Positions 21,921 through 33,651 of a stretch of 64,000 bases of DNA are shown piece by piece. The stretch comes from Sceloporus undulatus (taxonomy: Eukaryota > Chordata > Lepidosauria > Squamata > Phrynosomatidae). The stretch's first letter is position 1. The number at the start of each line of letters is the position of its first letter. The notes under the pieces are model-generated. The model saw only the letters and a program-made list of their open reading frames with translations, searched no databases and was not told the origin of the DNA. The translations under genes were made by a program, and so were the position numbers. Where the stretch lies: contig NC_056527.1 in assembly GCF_019175285.1 (NCBI RefSeq), positions 118,342,133 through 118,406,132 on the forward strand. The letters are read 5' to 3'.

Positions 21921-24900
21921 TGCGGGTTTAACTTTAAGGAAAGTTCACTTTGCAGCTAATTGCTCTGGAAGCTCTCTCCCTTTGAAGCCCTTAAGGGCAA
22001 TCTCCTTTGAGGTCTCCCTGGATGGCAGGCAGGAAAGGAGGCTGCGTCTGCACTGCAGAATTAATGCAGTTTGGCACCATTTAAACGATCCTGACGCCAT
22101 CCTGGGATTTGTAGTTCGTTGTGGCACCAGAGGCCTCTGTCAGAGAAGCCTAAATAGCTCACAAAACTGGATGGAGCCACGACAGTGAATTCTGCTGTGA
22201 AGATGCAGTCTAGGTCTCATCTACACTGAAGAAATAAAGCAGATTCATAGAATCATAGAGTTGGAAGAGACCCCCAAGAAGGGCCTTACAGGCCAACCCC
22301 ATTCTTCTGCCATGCAGGAAATCACAAAGCATCCCCATTGACAAATGGGCATCCAGCCTCTGTTTGAAGACTCCACCACAATCTCCAAGGAAGGAGGGCC
22401 TTCCACTGTCAGGACGTTCCTCCTAAAGTTGAGCTGGGATCTCTTTTCCTGGAGCTTGCATCCTTTGCTCCATTGGGTCCTAGTCTCTGGAGCAGCAGAA
22501 AACAAGCTTTCTCCTTCCTGAATATGGCATCCCTTCAAGTATTTAAACATGACTATCATACCACCTCTTAACCTTCTCTTCTCCAGCTCCCTCAGTTGTT
22601 CCTCATAGGGCTTCATGGTTTCCAGACCTTTCACCATTTTAGTCGCCCTTCTTTGGACCCATGGCTCCAGTTTCTCAATGTCCTTTTTGAATTGTGATGC
22701 CCAGAACTGGACACAATATTCCAGGTGGGGCCGGACAAGAGCAGAATATAATGGCACTACGACTTCCCTTGATCTAGACACTATACTACTATTGATGCAG
22801 CCTAAAATCGCATTGGCCTTTTTAGCTGCCGCATCGCACTGTAGACTCATGTTCAACTTGTGGTCTACTTGGACTCCTAGATCCATTTCATTCAGCCAAG
22901 TGTCTCCCATAATCCTATATCTGTGCTTTTCATTTTTCTGCCCTAAGTGCAGTACCTTACATTTCTCCCTGTTGACGTTCATTTTGTTAGCTTTGGCCCA
23001 GCTTTCTAGTCTATTCAGGTCATTTTGAATCTTGATCCTGTCCTCTGGAGTATTAGCTATTCCTCCTAATTTGGTGTTATCTTCAGATTTGATAAGCATG
23101 CTTTCTATTCCTTCATCCAAGTCATTGATAAAGATGTTGAATAGCCTTGGGCCCAGGACAGAGCCCCACTGGACACCCCACTGGTTACTTCTCTCCAAGA
23201 TGAAAAGGAGCCATGGCTGAGCACCCTTTGGCTTCGGCCGGTCAACCAGTTGCAAATCCACTTAACAGTTGCCTTGTCTAGTCCACATTTTACAAGCTTG
23301 TTTGCAAGAATATCATGGGGAGCTTTGTCAAAGGCCTTACTGAAATCAAGATATACTATATCCTCAGCTTTTCAACACTGCGTTAACTGCCATGGCTCCA
23401 TCTTGTGGAATCCAAGGATTTGTAGTTTGTCGTGATGGCAGAGCTCACCGAGAGAGAAAGCTGAATAGCTCACAAAACTGCAGATCCCAGAACTCCATCA
23501 CATTGCACTTTGGCAGTTAAAATTGTGTCAAACTGCATTAATCCTACAGTGTAGATGTAACCATAGCCAATGGTGAGGAATTCTGGGAATTGCAGTTCAG
23601 TTTGTTGTGGCACCAGAGCTCTCTGACGGAGAAGGCTGAATCTCTCACAAAGCTACAAATCCCAGGATTCCATAGGATGGATCCATGATAGTTAAAGCAG
23701 TGTCAAACTTCATTAATGTTAGGCATTTGCCATAGAGGTTATACTTGGTGATGGTTAATCTTTTCTTTTTCTTTTTTTTTTCCTTTTCCCCCCTTTCCCT
23801 GTTTCCTTTAGTTCCATGCCTCAAAATCTTCATCAGCAAGGGACTCGGATTCGCCATCGTTGCTGGTTCCCTCATGGGTATGAACAGTAGATTCCCATAA
23901 ATACATGACTTTTAAACATGAAAGCGGCTGGTCTGTATGTGTGCCAAGAAGCCATTCTGGTCAGTTGAGGTGAAGGCCCAGCATGGAGAAAACCCCATTC
24001 TGGTAGCTTCATCCTTCCCTAAAGTGATATTATGGACAGCGTGGAAGAAAAGCCCCCATTATTTCAGTTCAAGTAAATTCTTTGAAGAAGTAGTTAGGTT
24101 ATTACCCAAAGAAAGAAAGAAAGGGAAGAGACAGAACTGACCCTCATTTTTCTTCTGGGATAAGGTCCCTGAGTTGTGATTTGTTTCTCTTTACTTGGCT
24201 GAGAGGAGCCTAGAGCTTTTGACAACTCCTTAAAGATGGATGAAACCACCAGTTTCCAGAGCTTGGGGAAATAAATATATTTTGGGAGGACTGCAGCTCA
24301 AGCAGTATGACTTCTAGGGGATTCTCGGTTTCTTCTCTGTTTCTGCAGTGAAGCTGCCCCAAATCATCAAGATCATGCGGGCCCACAGCGCAGAGGGGCT
24401 GAGTTTCAAAGCCATCCTTTTGGAGCTCATGGCCATCACAGGCACCATGGTCTACAGCATCTCCCACAGCTTCCCATTCAGGTATGGCATTGTCTGAGAT
24501 TCTCTAGAAGGGCCTTCAGTGATCACAGCTGCAACCTCAAAGCAGGATTATTGGCTGTCTCAGAGAAATAAAGGCAGGATACAGACGGGCAAAAAGGGGT
24601 GTGTTCATGACGTCATGAAGGTATAGCCTTCAGACGGCCCTTACCTGAATGCCGCCATGAACACGCTGCCCGCACGCCCCAAGCGGGAAGAAGTGGCATT
24701 AAAAAGGTGCTGCTTTTCCCCGCTTCTTTTCTATATACTGCGCAACTGCGCAGCTCCGTCTATAAGCTGCTGCACCAGTACGCCAGAATTGTTATGCCAC
24801 TAATTTAAGTTGCCCATTTAAAAGCTCCGTGTCTGCTGCGTCGCATAATGAGTCGGGGTCCTGGAACATGCGCAGTTTGCACCGAGGCTCTAATTAGAGC

Positions 24901-27789
24901 ATCAGATGCCATGCAGATGTGGAAGCTGCAGCACAGCTGCACTCTATTTTAATGCTCGTAACCCTAACCCTAACCCTAGAGCAACATGTACGCATGCGCT
25001 GCTAGAATTGTGGAAAGTTTGGAATTTAAAGTGAACCCCTACACACATTCTTGCGCCATTTTCACCTAACAATAAAAAAACGCTAAAACTTTAAATATTT
25101 ACATATGTACAAGAGAGGTGATGGGGGATGGCAGGGGGACAGCGGTGGCAGCGGCGACAGCTGTGGCTGTGCATTGCAGATTCAGCAAGAGTGAGGGGAC
25201 CAAAGGAGAGGAGGCATCAATGATGCTGGTGACACTGGCAACGTGCAAGCGGACAAGGATGCCAACACCAGCTGATTACCAGCTGGCAGGAGACCACCAT
25301 TGTTCTTGGGCAGGGCGGGGGAAAAAGTTTAAAGGGGCCTGGGCGCTTTAAATGTGCTCATATGCTTTCTGCTGCCGGTGCTGACCACCGCAGCTGCGCA
25401 GCTGTGCATCCGCCAGCCGGCAAAAGAAAAAAAAAAGCCCCGTTTTTGGCCGCCCGTGCGGAAGCTGCCTCTCTCTGTGCAGCATCCTGCGAGGTGGCGG
25501 TATGGAAACTGCGGGTCAGAAACAGCCCCAGGTGAGGCGTCTTCACTGCCTCCCATGTGGAAGCCCCATACACCTTAGCCACACCCCCGGGGCGGGCAGT
25601 CTGGAGGCTCCGTATTCAGCAGAATACACCTCCAAGACGTCTTCCCCTGCCCGTCTGTATCCCGCCAAAGAAACAGCAAACCCACCAGGCCTCTACCTTT
25701 GCTTTTAATCAGAAGGATCATGATTTTCTCTGAACTGTGAGGAGCTAATTCAGTCTTCCCCAGACTGATGGCCTCTGCATATGTTCAACTACAGCTTCCT
25801 TTATCCTTTTCCCTCAAGATGTTTCCCTCCATCCCTAACAGTGGAAGGTGGGGATCAGCAAATACAGCATCATTCAGAACCTTGGAACGAGGGCAGGATA
25901 TTATTATTATACAACTGATTTCTCTTTTTTTTACTCTGCTCTTCAGCCAAAAAGGGCCCCACAATGGTTTGCAGTTATGAGTAATAAGGCCATCCTTTCC
26001 TTTGGGTGCAGAGTTTTAAAAACAAGGCACAAAAGGAGGAAAGATCAAAACAAAACAAGCAGCAAAATCAGTTACTAGTCTTGGGGAGAATCTTGCCACA
26101 TTTTTGTCCTCTTGCCATTGTAGGCCTAGGAGAGGCCTTGCATTAAAAGACAGTAATTGACTTCTCAGTTACTTTCTGTTGTATAAAAGGCCTTTCTTGG
26201 ACTGAAAACAGCCCAAGGGGGAAGAAATGTGGCAAAAATGAGCCCAGCGCTGGTTAGAGGGCATTCAGATGGCTATAGACACACACACATATACCTCCTG
26301 CAATATATATTGCAAAGAGTGGGGCCCTCCATGGTTTCCTGGAGTGTTGTTGGGTGTGTGTGATATTGCTCCCTGATTCCCAACAGTTGCCCATTCTTGC
26401 TTTAAACCTTAGATGTGATGACCTTGCAGCTTCCTACTCTCTGATGCCGTCTGGGTGTGTTGGATTACAGCTCCCATAATCCCACAGCAAGGAGGGAGTC
26501 ATGTTAACAGGAGGGAGTTGCAAAGGCTGTGAGCAGCCACAGAGAAGCCTGGGCAGGTGTAGACGGGAAGAACAAAGTGACTGAAGGAACACTTGAGGTT
26601 TGCTGCTGTTGGTTGCTAATAATAAGAGATCCCATGTTCCACTTGCACACCCACCCTTCTTCTTTCCCTGACAGTGCCTGGGGTGAAGCTCTCTTCCTCA
26701 TGGTGCAGACAGTGGTGATTGGGTTCCTGGTACAACATTTTGCAGGACACACGGGACGTGGTACGTTTGGGGATAAAGCATCTTTGTACTGGATTGTGTA
26801 TCTGTTTTAGCCTCTGCTAAAGGAGAGGGTATTCTATGCACCCACTGAATAGCCAGAGGACTGAGGGAGGGCAGCAAAGAGGCAGGTGTTGAGGATGGGG
26901 GAGATATTGGATGGAAAGGGTTGTGGCCCTGGGGCCTGATACCATTCAGTCTCCCCCTAGCTCCACAGATTTTACCAAGTATGATTCCACCTGGTGTTAT
27001 CTTGGTTTTAAATATATCATGAGGTTTAGAAGCATGCTTCTTTTTTAAAAAATTAAATGATGCAGTCACAGATGTGGGCTTCTTCCTATATATTCTTCCC
27101 TGAGGACTGCAGGAGGGGTCCTCCTCGATGTCCCACCAGTGGGGGACATACAAAATAAATGGACATTGGAGAGAGCCTCCTTGCCTATAGCACCCCATTT
27201 GTGGAATGCCTTTCCCGTGGAGATTCAACTGGCACCCACCTTGGTTTCTTTCTAGCACAAAGCCTCAACGTGGCATTTTATTAAAGCCTTAAGAGACTAA
27301 TTTATTTCAAAGTGTACATTGTCATAGCCTTTCAAGTGGAATCCCTTCCTCTCGCAGGTCTGTCCTTCCTGTTTGTCTACCTGGGCATCCTTTCCTTCCT
27401 ACTGTCTTCATTCACACCCCCGGCTGTTGTGACCATGCTTCAGGCTTCTAACATGCCTGCTGTCGTAATAAGCAGGGTAAGGCCTCTCCTCTGGCTTGTT
27501 TTGCCTAGGAAGAGGGTGGGTAAGTGGCAGTGGCATTGTCTCATAAGAGGTGCAGTTGCATTCAAGCCAACTTGAAGGGAAGATTTTGCTGAGTCTCAGG
27601 TCTCTTTCACACTCTGCAGTTATATCACTGTGATTCCACTTCAGCTGCCATGGTTATACCGCCTTCACAGGTATGGTTGGTGGGAACACAAGACAGGGCT
27701 TTCTTGGTGGCTGCCCCCAGTTCCTGGAACTCCCTCACTATGGAGGCCAGAATGGCCCCCTCCTGCTGTCATTCTGTCAGTAGGCTAAG

Positions 27790-27838
<49 letters not shown>

Positions 27839-30800
27839 AATAGATTTTACATTTCAGAGGAAGAAACTGACAAAACCCTATGAAATTCATGGGGTCACCA
27901 TAAATTGGCAGGTGACTTGAAGGCACACAGAGACACAGGCTTTAATAATTTAAGGTTTTTATAGAAAGGGATTTTAAGAAGGTGCTGCTTTGCTTTTAAC
28001 TGCTTTTAATCCTTTTTAAGTATATGTCTTTAGTTGTTTTAACATGCTTAATTCTACTTTAATGTTGACTTTTTGTACTTTTTAAATTATATGGTAATCA
28101 TTTTAATTTGTAAGGCACTTTGAATCTCAGCCTTGAGGAAAATGGAGAATATGAATAAAGATGAAGGTCATGGTTCAATCCTACAGAATCTTAGGGTTTG
28201 CAGTTTAGGGAGGGGAATGTAGAAGTCCTTGTCAGAGGTCTCTAGGGCCTCCCCAGACTACAAATCCCAGGATTACATAGAGGAGAATCATAGCTGTTAA
28301 AGTAGATTAATAACACTAATTCTGCAGTGCAAAAGAGACCTGTCTCTGTGACATCTGTATTTGAAGTCTGAAAATCCCAGCTGGTTGAAGAGTGGAGGGG
28401 TTGGTGGGAGGTGGGCACCTCACTGTGGTCCATGGTCTTGAGGCTCTGGTGATTTGGCCAAGGCTGTTCCTTAAATGGCATAGTGCAACTCCAGCAGGGC
28501 CCACAATGTTTCTGTTCCTGCCTGAGATGTTTCTTATCTCATATTTGTGGGTGATGCTAATACCGTAAATAATAATAAAAATACAAATTTTATTTATGTT
28601 TTCCCGCCTCTCCCAGGTGGATCGAGGCGGGATTACAACCTAGTATAAAATACAAATACAAGCACATCAATAAAAATACATAAGAATTAACAATTAAAAA
28701 CAGGATATCAAAAGTGACTGTGGAATAAAGATATTCCAATCCTTTTCGAGGAGGTGGATCTATATGTCTTATCCAAAATCAGGTGGGTATGCTCGCTGGA
28801 AGAGCTGCATCTTAACTTGCCTCCTGAAGGTCTCTAAGGAGGTAGTGAGACGGGTCTCTTCTGGGAGACTATTCTCAGTCTAGGAACGGCTATGGTAAAA
28901 GCTCTTTGGGAAGTTGAAACTAGTCTAGTTGTTTTTAATTCCAAAAAATTCTTCCCTGTTGTTCTGAGAGTGCGGAGCGGATTATGTAGGGAGATGCGTT
29001 CCTGCAAGTAACTTGGGCCCAAGAGTGGAGATCCAGTCTTCGCAGGAAGAGGAGAGGGATCCTGAGCTCAGTACTGTTGCAAGCAGAGAGTTGTTGTCTT
29101 TCTTTATTCATATATACCACCTTTCCCCAAAAACCTCAGCCAAGAGCCTGCATAACCAGATACAGCAACAATGGAACTCCCTTATCATCATTTTTTCTGC
29201 CAAAGCCACCCCCAAAAAACCTAACTCAAGCCCAGCAGCACCCTCAACAAAGGATTTCTGAGACAATAGATCGGCATGGTGAAAAATGACGTTTTCAGCA
29301 CTCTCCCAGCCATGGGTGCTTTGGGACAGGAGAGGCCCCTTACGACTTTACCACAACTGCTTGTCTCAATGCTCTCTGCAACTGGGTGAGTGGTGCTGAC
29401 ACCACTTTCCCAGTGCACTGATCTGCAGCATCTCGGAAATCATTTGCTTGAGCACTGCCTGGCTTAAGAGGTAGGTTTTGGGGATCACATTCAGTTATTA
29501 ATGAGTGTACAGTAAATACAAATCTAAAAAGTTACAAGAGTATAGTCTGGCTTGCAGTCTCATAAATACTGGTGCTATTCTTTATCTTATCTCTGGCTAC
29601 CTCTCTCCACAGCAGGCAGGCGGGGAAGAATCATGGCAAAAGCAGATAATTGACGATCATGCTAGTGGTAATAATCAGGATTAATTATTTTTAAGGTGGT
29701 GATAATCAGGATTAATTACATATCCCTTGACACTCAAGGGCAGTTTACAAAGTTCAGAGGAAACAGATAACAGTGCCCACAAAGACATAAGTAAAAACTT
29801 GCAAAAAATAGGGTTAAGATGCCACTAAACTGTCCATAGAATAAAAATTGTTTAAAATGCATTGAATAAAAAAATAAACGTTAGCAAGCCACACGCTACT
29901 CAAGGTGGCAGCTACTCAAGGTGATAGCTCCTAATAGCCTGTTAGCATAACATAATTCTTTTTTCTGCAGCTCCTGCAAGTGGCCACAAACTACCGGAAT
30001 GGGCACACAGGGCAGCTTTCAGCCATCACAGCCTCCATGCTTTTTGCAGGGTCCCTGGCACGGATTTTCACTTCCATCCAGGTAGGCTGAGCTTGTGTGA
30101 GAAAGTCAGTGGGTGGGTATCAAAATGGATAGGTTTAGTGCTGAGCAGGGGACATCAAAGTTTAGCTCTTGTTGATGAGGAAACCAAAGCAATCAGTGGG
30201 AAAGAATCCTATTATTTATGAGTAAATAGTCATCATATCTCTGATATTTATCTTTTGGTCTATGGCTGCTGCAGGGACGTAGCCGGGGGGGGGTGTCTTG
30301 GGGTCCAGACCCCCCTTCCATTAGAAAAATGAATGGTGTGTGCTGCTGCACTGCCGCACCCAAGCCCCATTATAATGGTGGCACTTAGTCTGGACCCCCC
30401 TTCCTAAAATCCTAACTATATCCCTGGCTGCTGCCACTTGTATGTTCAGAGGCTAGACCCAGGGCACTCTCTTTTTTCCAGAACAGCCCTTCAGAGTCCA
30501 GTAGAGAACTGCAACAAAAGCAGCCGTAAAAATAAGAGGTCCAGAAAAACTGGTAGCTGGGGTCCTGTTTAACACTTCAATTTAATTGTCTATATAAGCT
30601 TCTGTGTAAGCACCCTCTTATTCTTTACATAAACTCCAACAACAGGGTTGGCTCCTCATTTCCAGTCCTCAGGGTGATGGGGGAGAAATCTGTCTTGAAA
30701 AATGTGCTAATGTGTGTGTGCGCAGATACATATTGTGTGTTGCTGGCCCTGCTATAGACTGCTTTGGTTACCGTGCACTCTCCGTTGGTCCAATCCTTTC

Positions 30801-32018
30801 CCCCTGTTTCCCTCTCTCAAACACCTCTAGATCCATCCCTAAGTTTCAGGACTTGGGCCCTGAAATGTAAGGATATAGGGTGCTGGCAATCCTATCTGCC
30901 AATAAAAAGGAGGTCTGGATGAACAATGGCTGCCAGCCCAGCTGCAGAGCAACAGAATAGTCCCAGTGCCCACCCCCCACCGGCCAGAATAGCTTGGAAA
31001 TCCCATTGTGCAGGGCATTACAAAATAACTCCTTGGGCAATGCCAGAAAGAAGTGCTCACATTATAAAACGATTCTAGCCTTTGGATTCTGCCACAAGAT
31101 GCAGTGATGGCTACCAGTGTCTGTGAGCAGAACACTGGGCTGGAAAGACCTTTGTTGTAATAGGGTCTTAGGCTTCCTGTTAGGTTCACACTTAGCAAAT
31201 GCTAATTTGGGTGGGAAATGTGCAGCTCTTAGGGACCCTGGGGACCCAGGAATCCAAACCACTCCAATATTTTTTCAGCTAATAAAACCCTGTTATTTGA
31301 AGAGAAATGAACATTTGAAAGGTTAGAAAGCTCTTTGCAGGTCCCCCAAACAGCTGGAGAAATGATTGGGAGTGATGCTTCCTCACTTTTGGTTGGCAGA
31401 ATTGGAGCCCCAGAGGTGCGGCCCAGTGAGCTCCAGTACATGCCCTTTGCCACCCTTGTTGTTGCCTAAACCTTCCCGCATTCAGAGTGGCTTCTTGAAA
31501 CAAGAGAGGTGCCCTTGCTCTCAAGATACAGTCATGGAGGGGGAAAAATCAACCAGTTCTTTCTCCAGAAGGGCATCAGCCTTGTTAGCCTGGTGCAGGA
31601 AGAAGCAAAAACCAGCATAGACTCTTGTGAGACCTTAAAAGACAAACCAAATTCTTTATGACAGCACCTTTTATGAACAGCAGCCCATCAAGAGGCTGAT
31701 AAGCCCCTGAAAGTTTGTACCAAATAAGGCTCATTAGTCTTTAAGGTCTTGCACATCTCCTTGGTTGTTTTCAGTGTCTCCAGCCTTCCCCAAAGCTGCT
31801 GAGGAACAAGCAGCTCAGCAAAGCCACATGGGTAAACAGGTACTGTTCCCCCAAATTCCTCCAAGAGGAGCCTGCTACTTTTCTCTCTTACTTTGCAGGA
31901 GACAAATGACCCCCTCATGGCTCTGACGTTTGGCGTCTCTTCCGTCTGCAACAGCCTGATCGTGGGGCAGCTCATCTATTACTGGAACGTCCCAGTCGAC
32001 AAACGCAAGAAGGAATAG
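21397..32018 (+). CDS. MPDU1: MPDU1, mannose-P-dolichol utilization defect 1 (Lec35/SL15)
   Basis: ER multi-pass membrane protein of the PQ-loop family, needed for use of dolichol-P-mannose and dolichol-P-glucose in N-glycan precursor and GPI anchor synthesis. Exons: 21397-21490, 23812-23877, 24349-24481, 26675-26760, 27358-27476, 29971-30081, 31899-32018. All junctions are GT-AG and phase-consistent, giving 242 aa (human 247). Colinear with the human protein: [33 protein letters not shown] (first PQ motif at residues 57-58), [72 protein letters not shown], and a lysine-rich C-terminus ending KRKKE. The start has a strong Kozak context. The gene shares a divergent promoter with the Harbinger-like gene. 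Confidence 0.96.
22040..22240. repeat. Palindromic MITE copy (CCTGGGATTTGTAG family)
   Basis: TTAATGCAGTTTGGCACCAT and CCTGGGATTTGTAGTTCGTT, as in the copies at 5095 and 34295. Confidence 0.5.
22243..23365 (-). repeat. CR1 LINE, 5'-truncated, long open frame, antisense in MPDU1 intron 1
   Basis: The reversed CR1 tail starts near 22243 (TCATAGAATCATAGAGTTGG). The minus frame 23261-22245 is open for 338 codons of the reverse transcriptase C-terminal part ([44 protein letters not shown]). The long open frame suggests a relatively recent insertion. Only about the last 1.1 kb is present, so it cannot be active. Confidence 0.9.
23366..23720. repeat. Palindromic MITE copies
   Basis: CAAGGATTTGTAGTTTGTCG, then CACAAAGCTACAAATCCCAG and CAGTGTCAAACTTCATTAAT. 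Two adjoining copies of the family seen at 22040. Confidence 0.5.
24573..25666. mobile_element. GC-rich non-autonomous DNA element A (Harbinger-like ends)
   Basis: Inverted ends GGCAGGATACAGACGGGCA and TGCCCGTCTGTATCCCGCC, with AAA on both sides (24570-24572, 25667-25669). It is 1,094 bp with a CpG-rich interior and no transposase frame. It contains three tandem CCCTAA units at 24960-24978. It lies in MPDU1 intron 3. The end sequence and 3-bp duplication match elements at 52283 and 60506. Confidence 0.75.
25667..26674. other. MPDU1 intron 3 remainder
   Basis: LINE-tail-like text near 25890-26080 (GGGCCCCACAATGGTTTGCA) and a short (CA)n at 26279. Nothing else recognised. Confidence 0.35.
27100..27260 (+). 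repeat. L2-type LINE 3' fragment in MPDU1 intron 4
   Basis: CCATTTGTGGAATGCCTTTCC resembles the L2 segment encoding LWNSLP-type text, followed by a short 3' end. Low-copy evidence by eye only. Confidence 0.4.
27650..28170 (+). repeat. L2-type LINE fragment with (ATT)n
   Basis: ACAGGGCTTTCTTGGTGGCT and CAGTTCCTGGAACTCCCTCA encode L2-like [14 protein letters not shown]. An ATT run follows at 27790-27836 and an L2-type tail to about 28165. Confidence 0.6.
28570..29030 (-). repeat. Reversed retroelement 3' sequence, class uncertain
   Basis: TTATGTTTTCCCGCCTCTCCC at the left is a reversed LINE-like tail. The body matches a multi-copy lizard repeat in style, but I cannot assign the family. Confidence 0.35.
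30082..31898. other. MPDU1 intron 6
   Basis: Largely unassigned. A repeat scrap near 31570-31690 resembles the 13250 family. No extra exon seen. Confidence 0.35.
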
Positions 32019-33190
32019 CAGAGAGCGGCAGATCTGTCGTTTGCCACCCTTCACAAGGAGGTGCCCCAGAAAAAGCAAAGTGGGGGAGAGAAGACCTCTT
32101 CTTCCTCCTCCTCCCGATTTTACCTCTGCTGTGAGAATACACCTGGCTGCTTTTTAGGATCTCTCCTTCTGTGCTCTGAGCCAAGGGACGATACTGCCTG
32201 TGTCTGGGAATCATGTGGGACTTTTGTAGAGCTTGGGCAGAGGACCACTGTGCAGGTTCTTCTGGTGGGAAAGGAGGAAGAGGAGGCTTCTTCCAGCTTC
32301 TCTGCCCCCTTCTGCAAAACTTTGACCATGAAATACAACTCTTCCTTACTTCTAGCATCCCCCCACCAAGGGGAGCTCCTGAGTGTGTGTTTCCCCTTCC
32401 CCCTGAGATGTTCCTGCACACCAAATACCCTGGGGAATGGGAGGATGGTAACTCCACCCTCTGTATGCAGCAGGGCAGGGCAGGGCATCCTGGTTGGGAA
32501 TGGTTAGCCAGCATTTGCTAGCTTCAGGGAGGGAGCCCTCTGAGTCAGAAACAAAGCCCCAGCACAGGTGTCTTAGTATTCGGTTGAGGGAAACGCCTAG
32601 CTTTAACCCCATGAAATCAAACTCTGGCAAAGCAGAAGCACTGGGAGAAAGATAAAAGTCCTGCAGCACTTGGGAAAGATTCTTTCTTTGTACTGTGATT
32701 CCCAGAACCCCCCACCCATCTATGTGCCAGCAGGTGGGTTCCGGGAACTTAATCCAAAAGGTGTTAGATTGTTCCAAGCTCTGCGCTAGACATACGTGTG
32801 CCCCCCTCCCCAGCACCTAAGTGCTCATGGGCCTTTGGGAAAATGGGATCCAGAGGGCTGGAAGCAACATGTTCAGGTGGGTGTGTTGCACATAGATTAG
32901 GGATTCCCCATGTACAGCCCTCCTCCCTTTTTTGGCAAGAGGGTAAGGAGGCCTGTCCCATCTCAAGGAGTGAGTCATGAGCCTCCCCACAAGAGGCCAC
33001 TTTGGGGTTGGAAAGGATGCAGAGAGCAAGCCCTAAGAGCCCTTTTCCTGTTTGGGGGTGACCTCCTCCCCACAAACCACTTTTTTGCATCCATCCCACA
33101 ACTGCTGTGGAGAAGACAAACTATTTCAGCCCTGTAGCACCAGTCTGTTTTCCACAGTCAGATTCATTCTCAAAAACACAGCCAACTTAA
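32019..33190 (+). other. MPDU1: MPDU1 3' UTR and tail-to-tail gap with SOX15
   Basis: The MPDU1 stop is at 32016-32018. I did not find a canonical AATAAA on the + strand before the SOX15 3' end; a GATAAA at about 32652 is a weak candidate. MPDU1 and SOX15 converge here. Confidence 0.4.
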
Positions 33191-33207
33191 AATCCTTATA
33201 AACAAAT

Positions 33208-33213
33208 TTTATT
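33208..33213 (-). terminator. SOX15: SOX15 poly(A) signal
   Basis: TTTATT on the + strand, i.e. AATAAA for SOX15, 439 bp past the stop codon. The 3' UTR is thus about 33190-33651. Confidence 0.6.
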
Positions 33214-33651
33214 TATAATCTTAAAAAGAAGCTTTTTTAAAATGTAGTTATGCTCAGTACAAAATGCTCCCCAACCTATTTTGTGGCTGATGTTCCCATC
33301 CATCTCTCTTCTCTTGCCCCCATTGAGTTGGGAAGCCTCACCCCACAACCATAGAACCATCATTAGGCTTTGGAGAGAAAACAGGTGACCATAGAGGGCA
33401 TTTCAGGGTGAAAGGATGTCCTTCCCCCATCCCACAATTCAAGGGACCCGCCAGCAGGAGTTCCTGTTTCTCACCCACATCCCCCCAAAAAAATTCTGAA
33501 CATGGTTCCTTCATTTTGTAAAAAAGAAAATAGAAATGTCCTGCCCCCTTAATTGCAGAAACTAAACTAACAACTCACAATGTCTTCTCTGCACATGTAG
33601 AAGCCACAGGCCTGGTGACAGTCTCTCATGCGCTCGCCCATGCACACCCAG

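Noticed and set aside
22245-23261. 338-codon open frame as a host gene
   Set aside because: The text is the C-terminal part of CR1 reverse transcriptase and ends in a CR1 tail.
24958-24980. Interstitial telomere or chromosome-fusion scar
   Set aside because: Only three units, inside a defined transposon.
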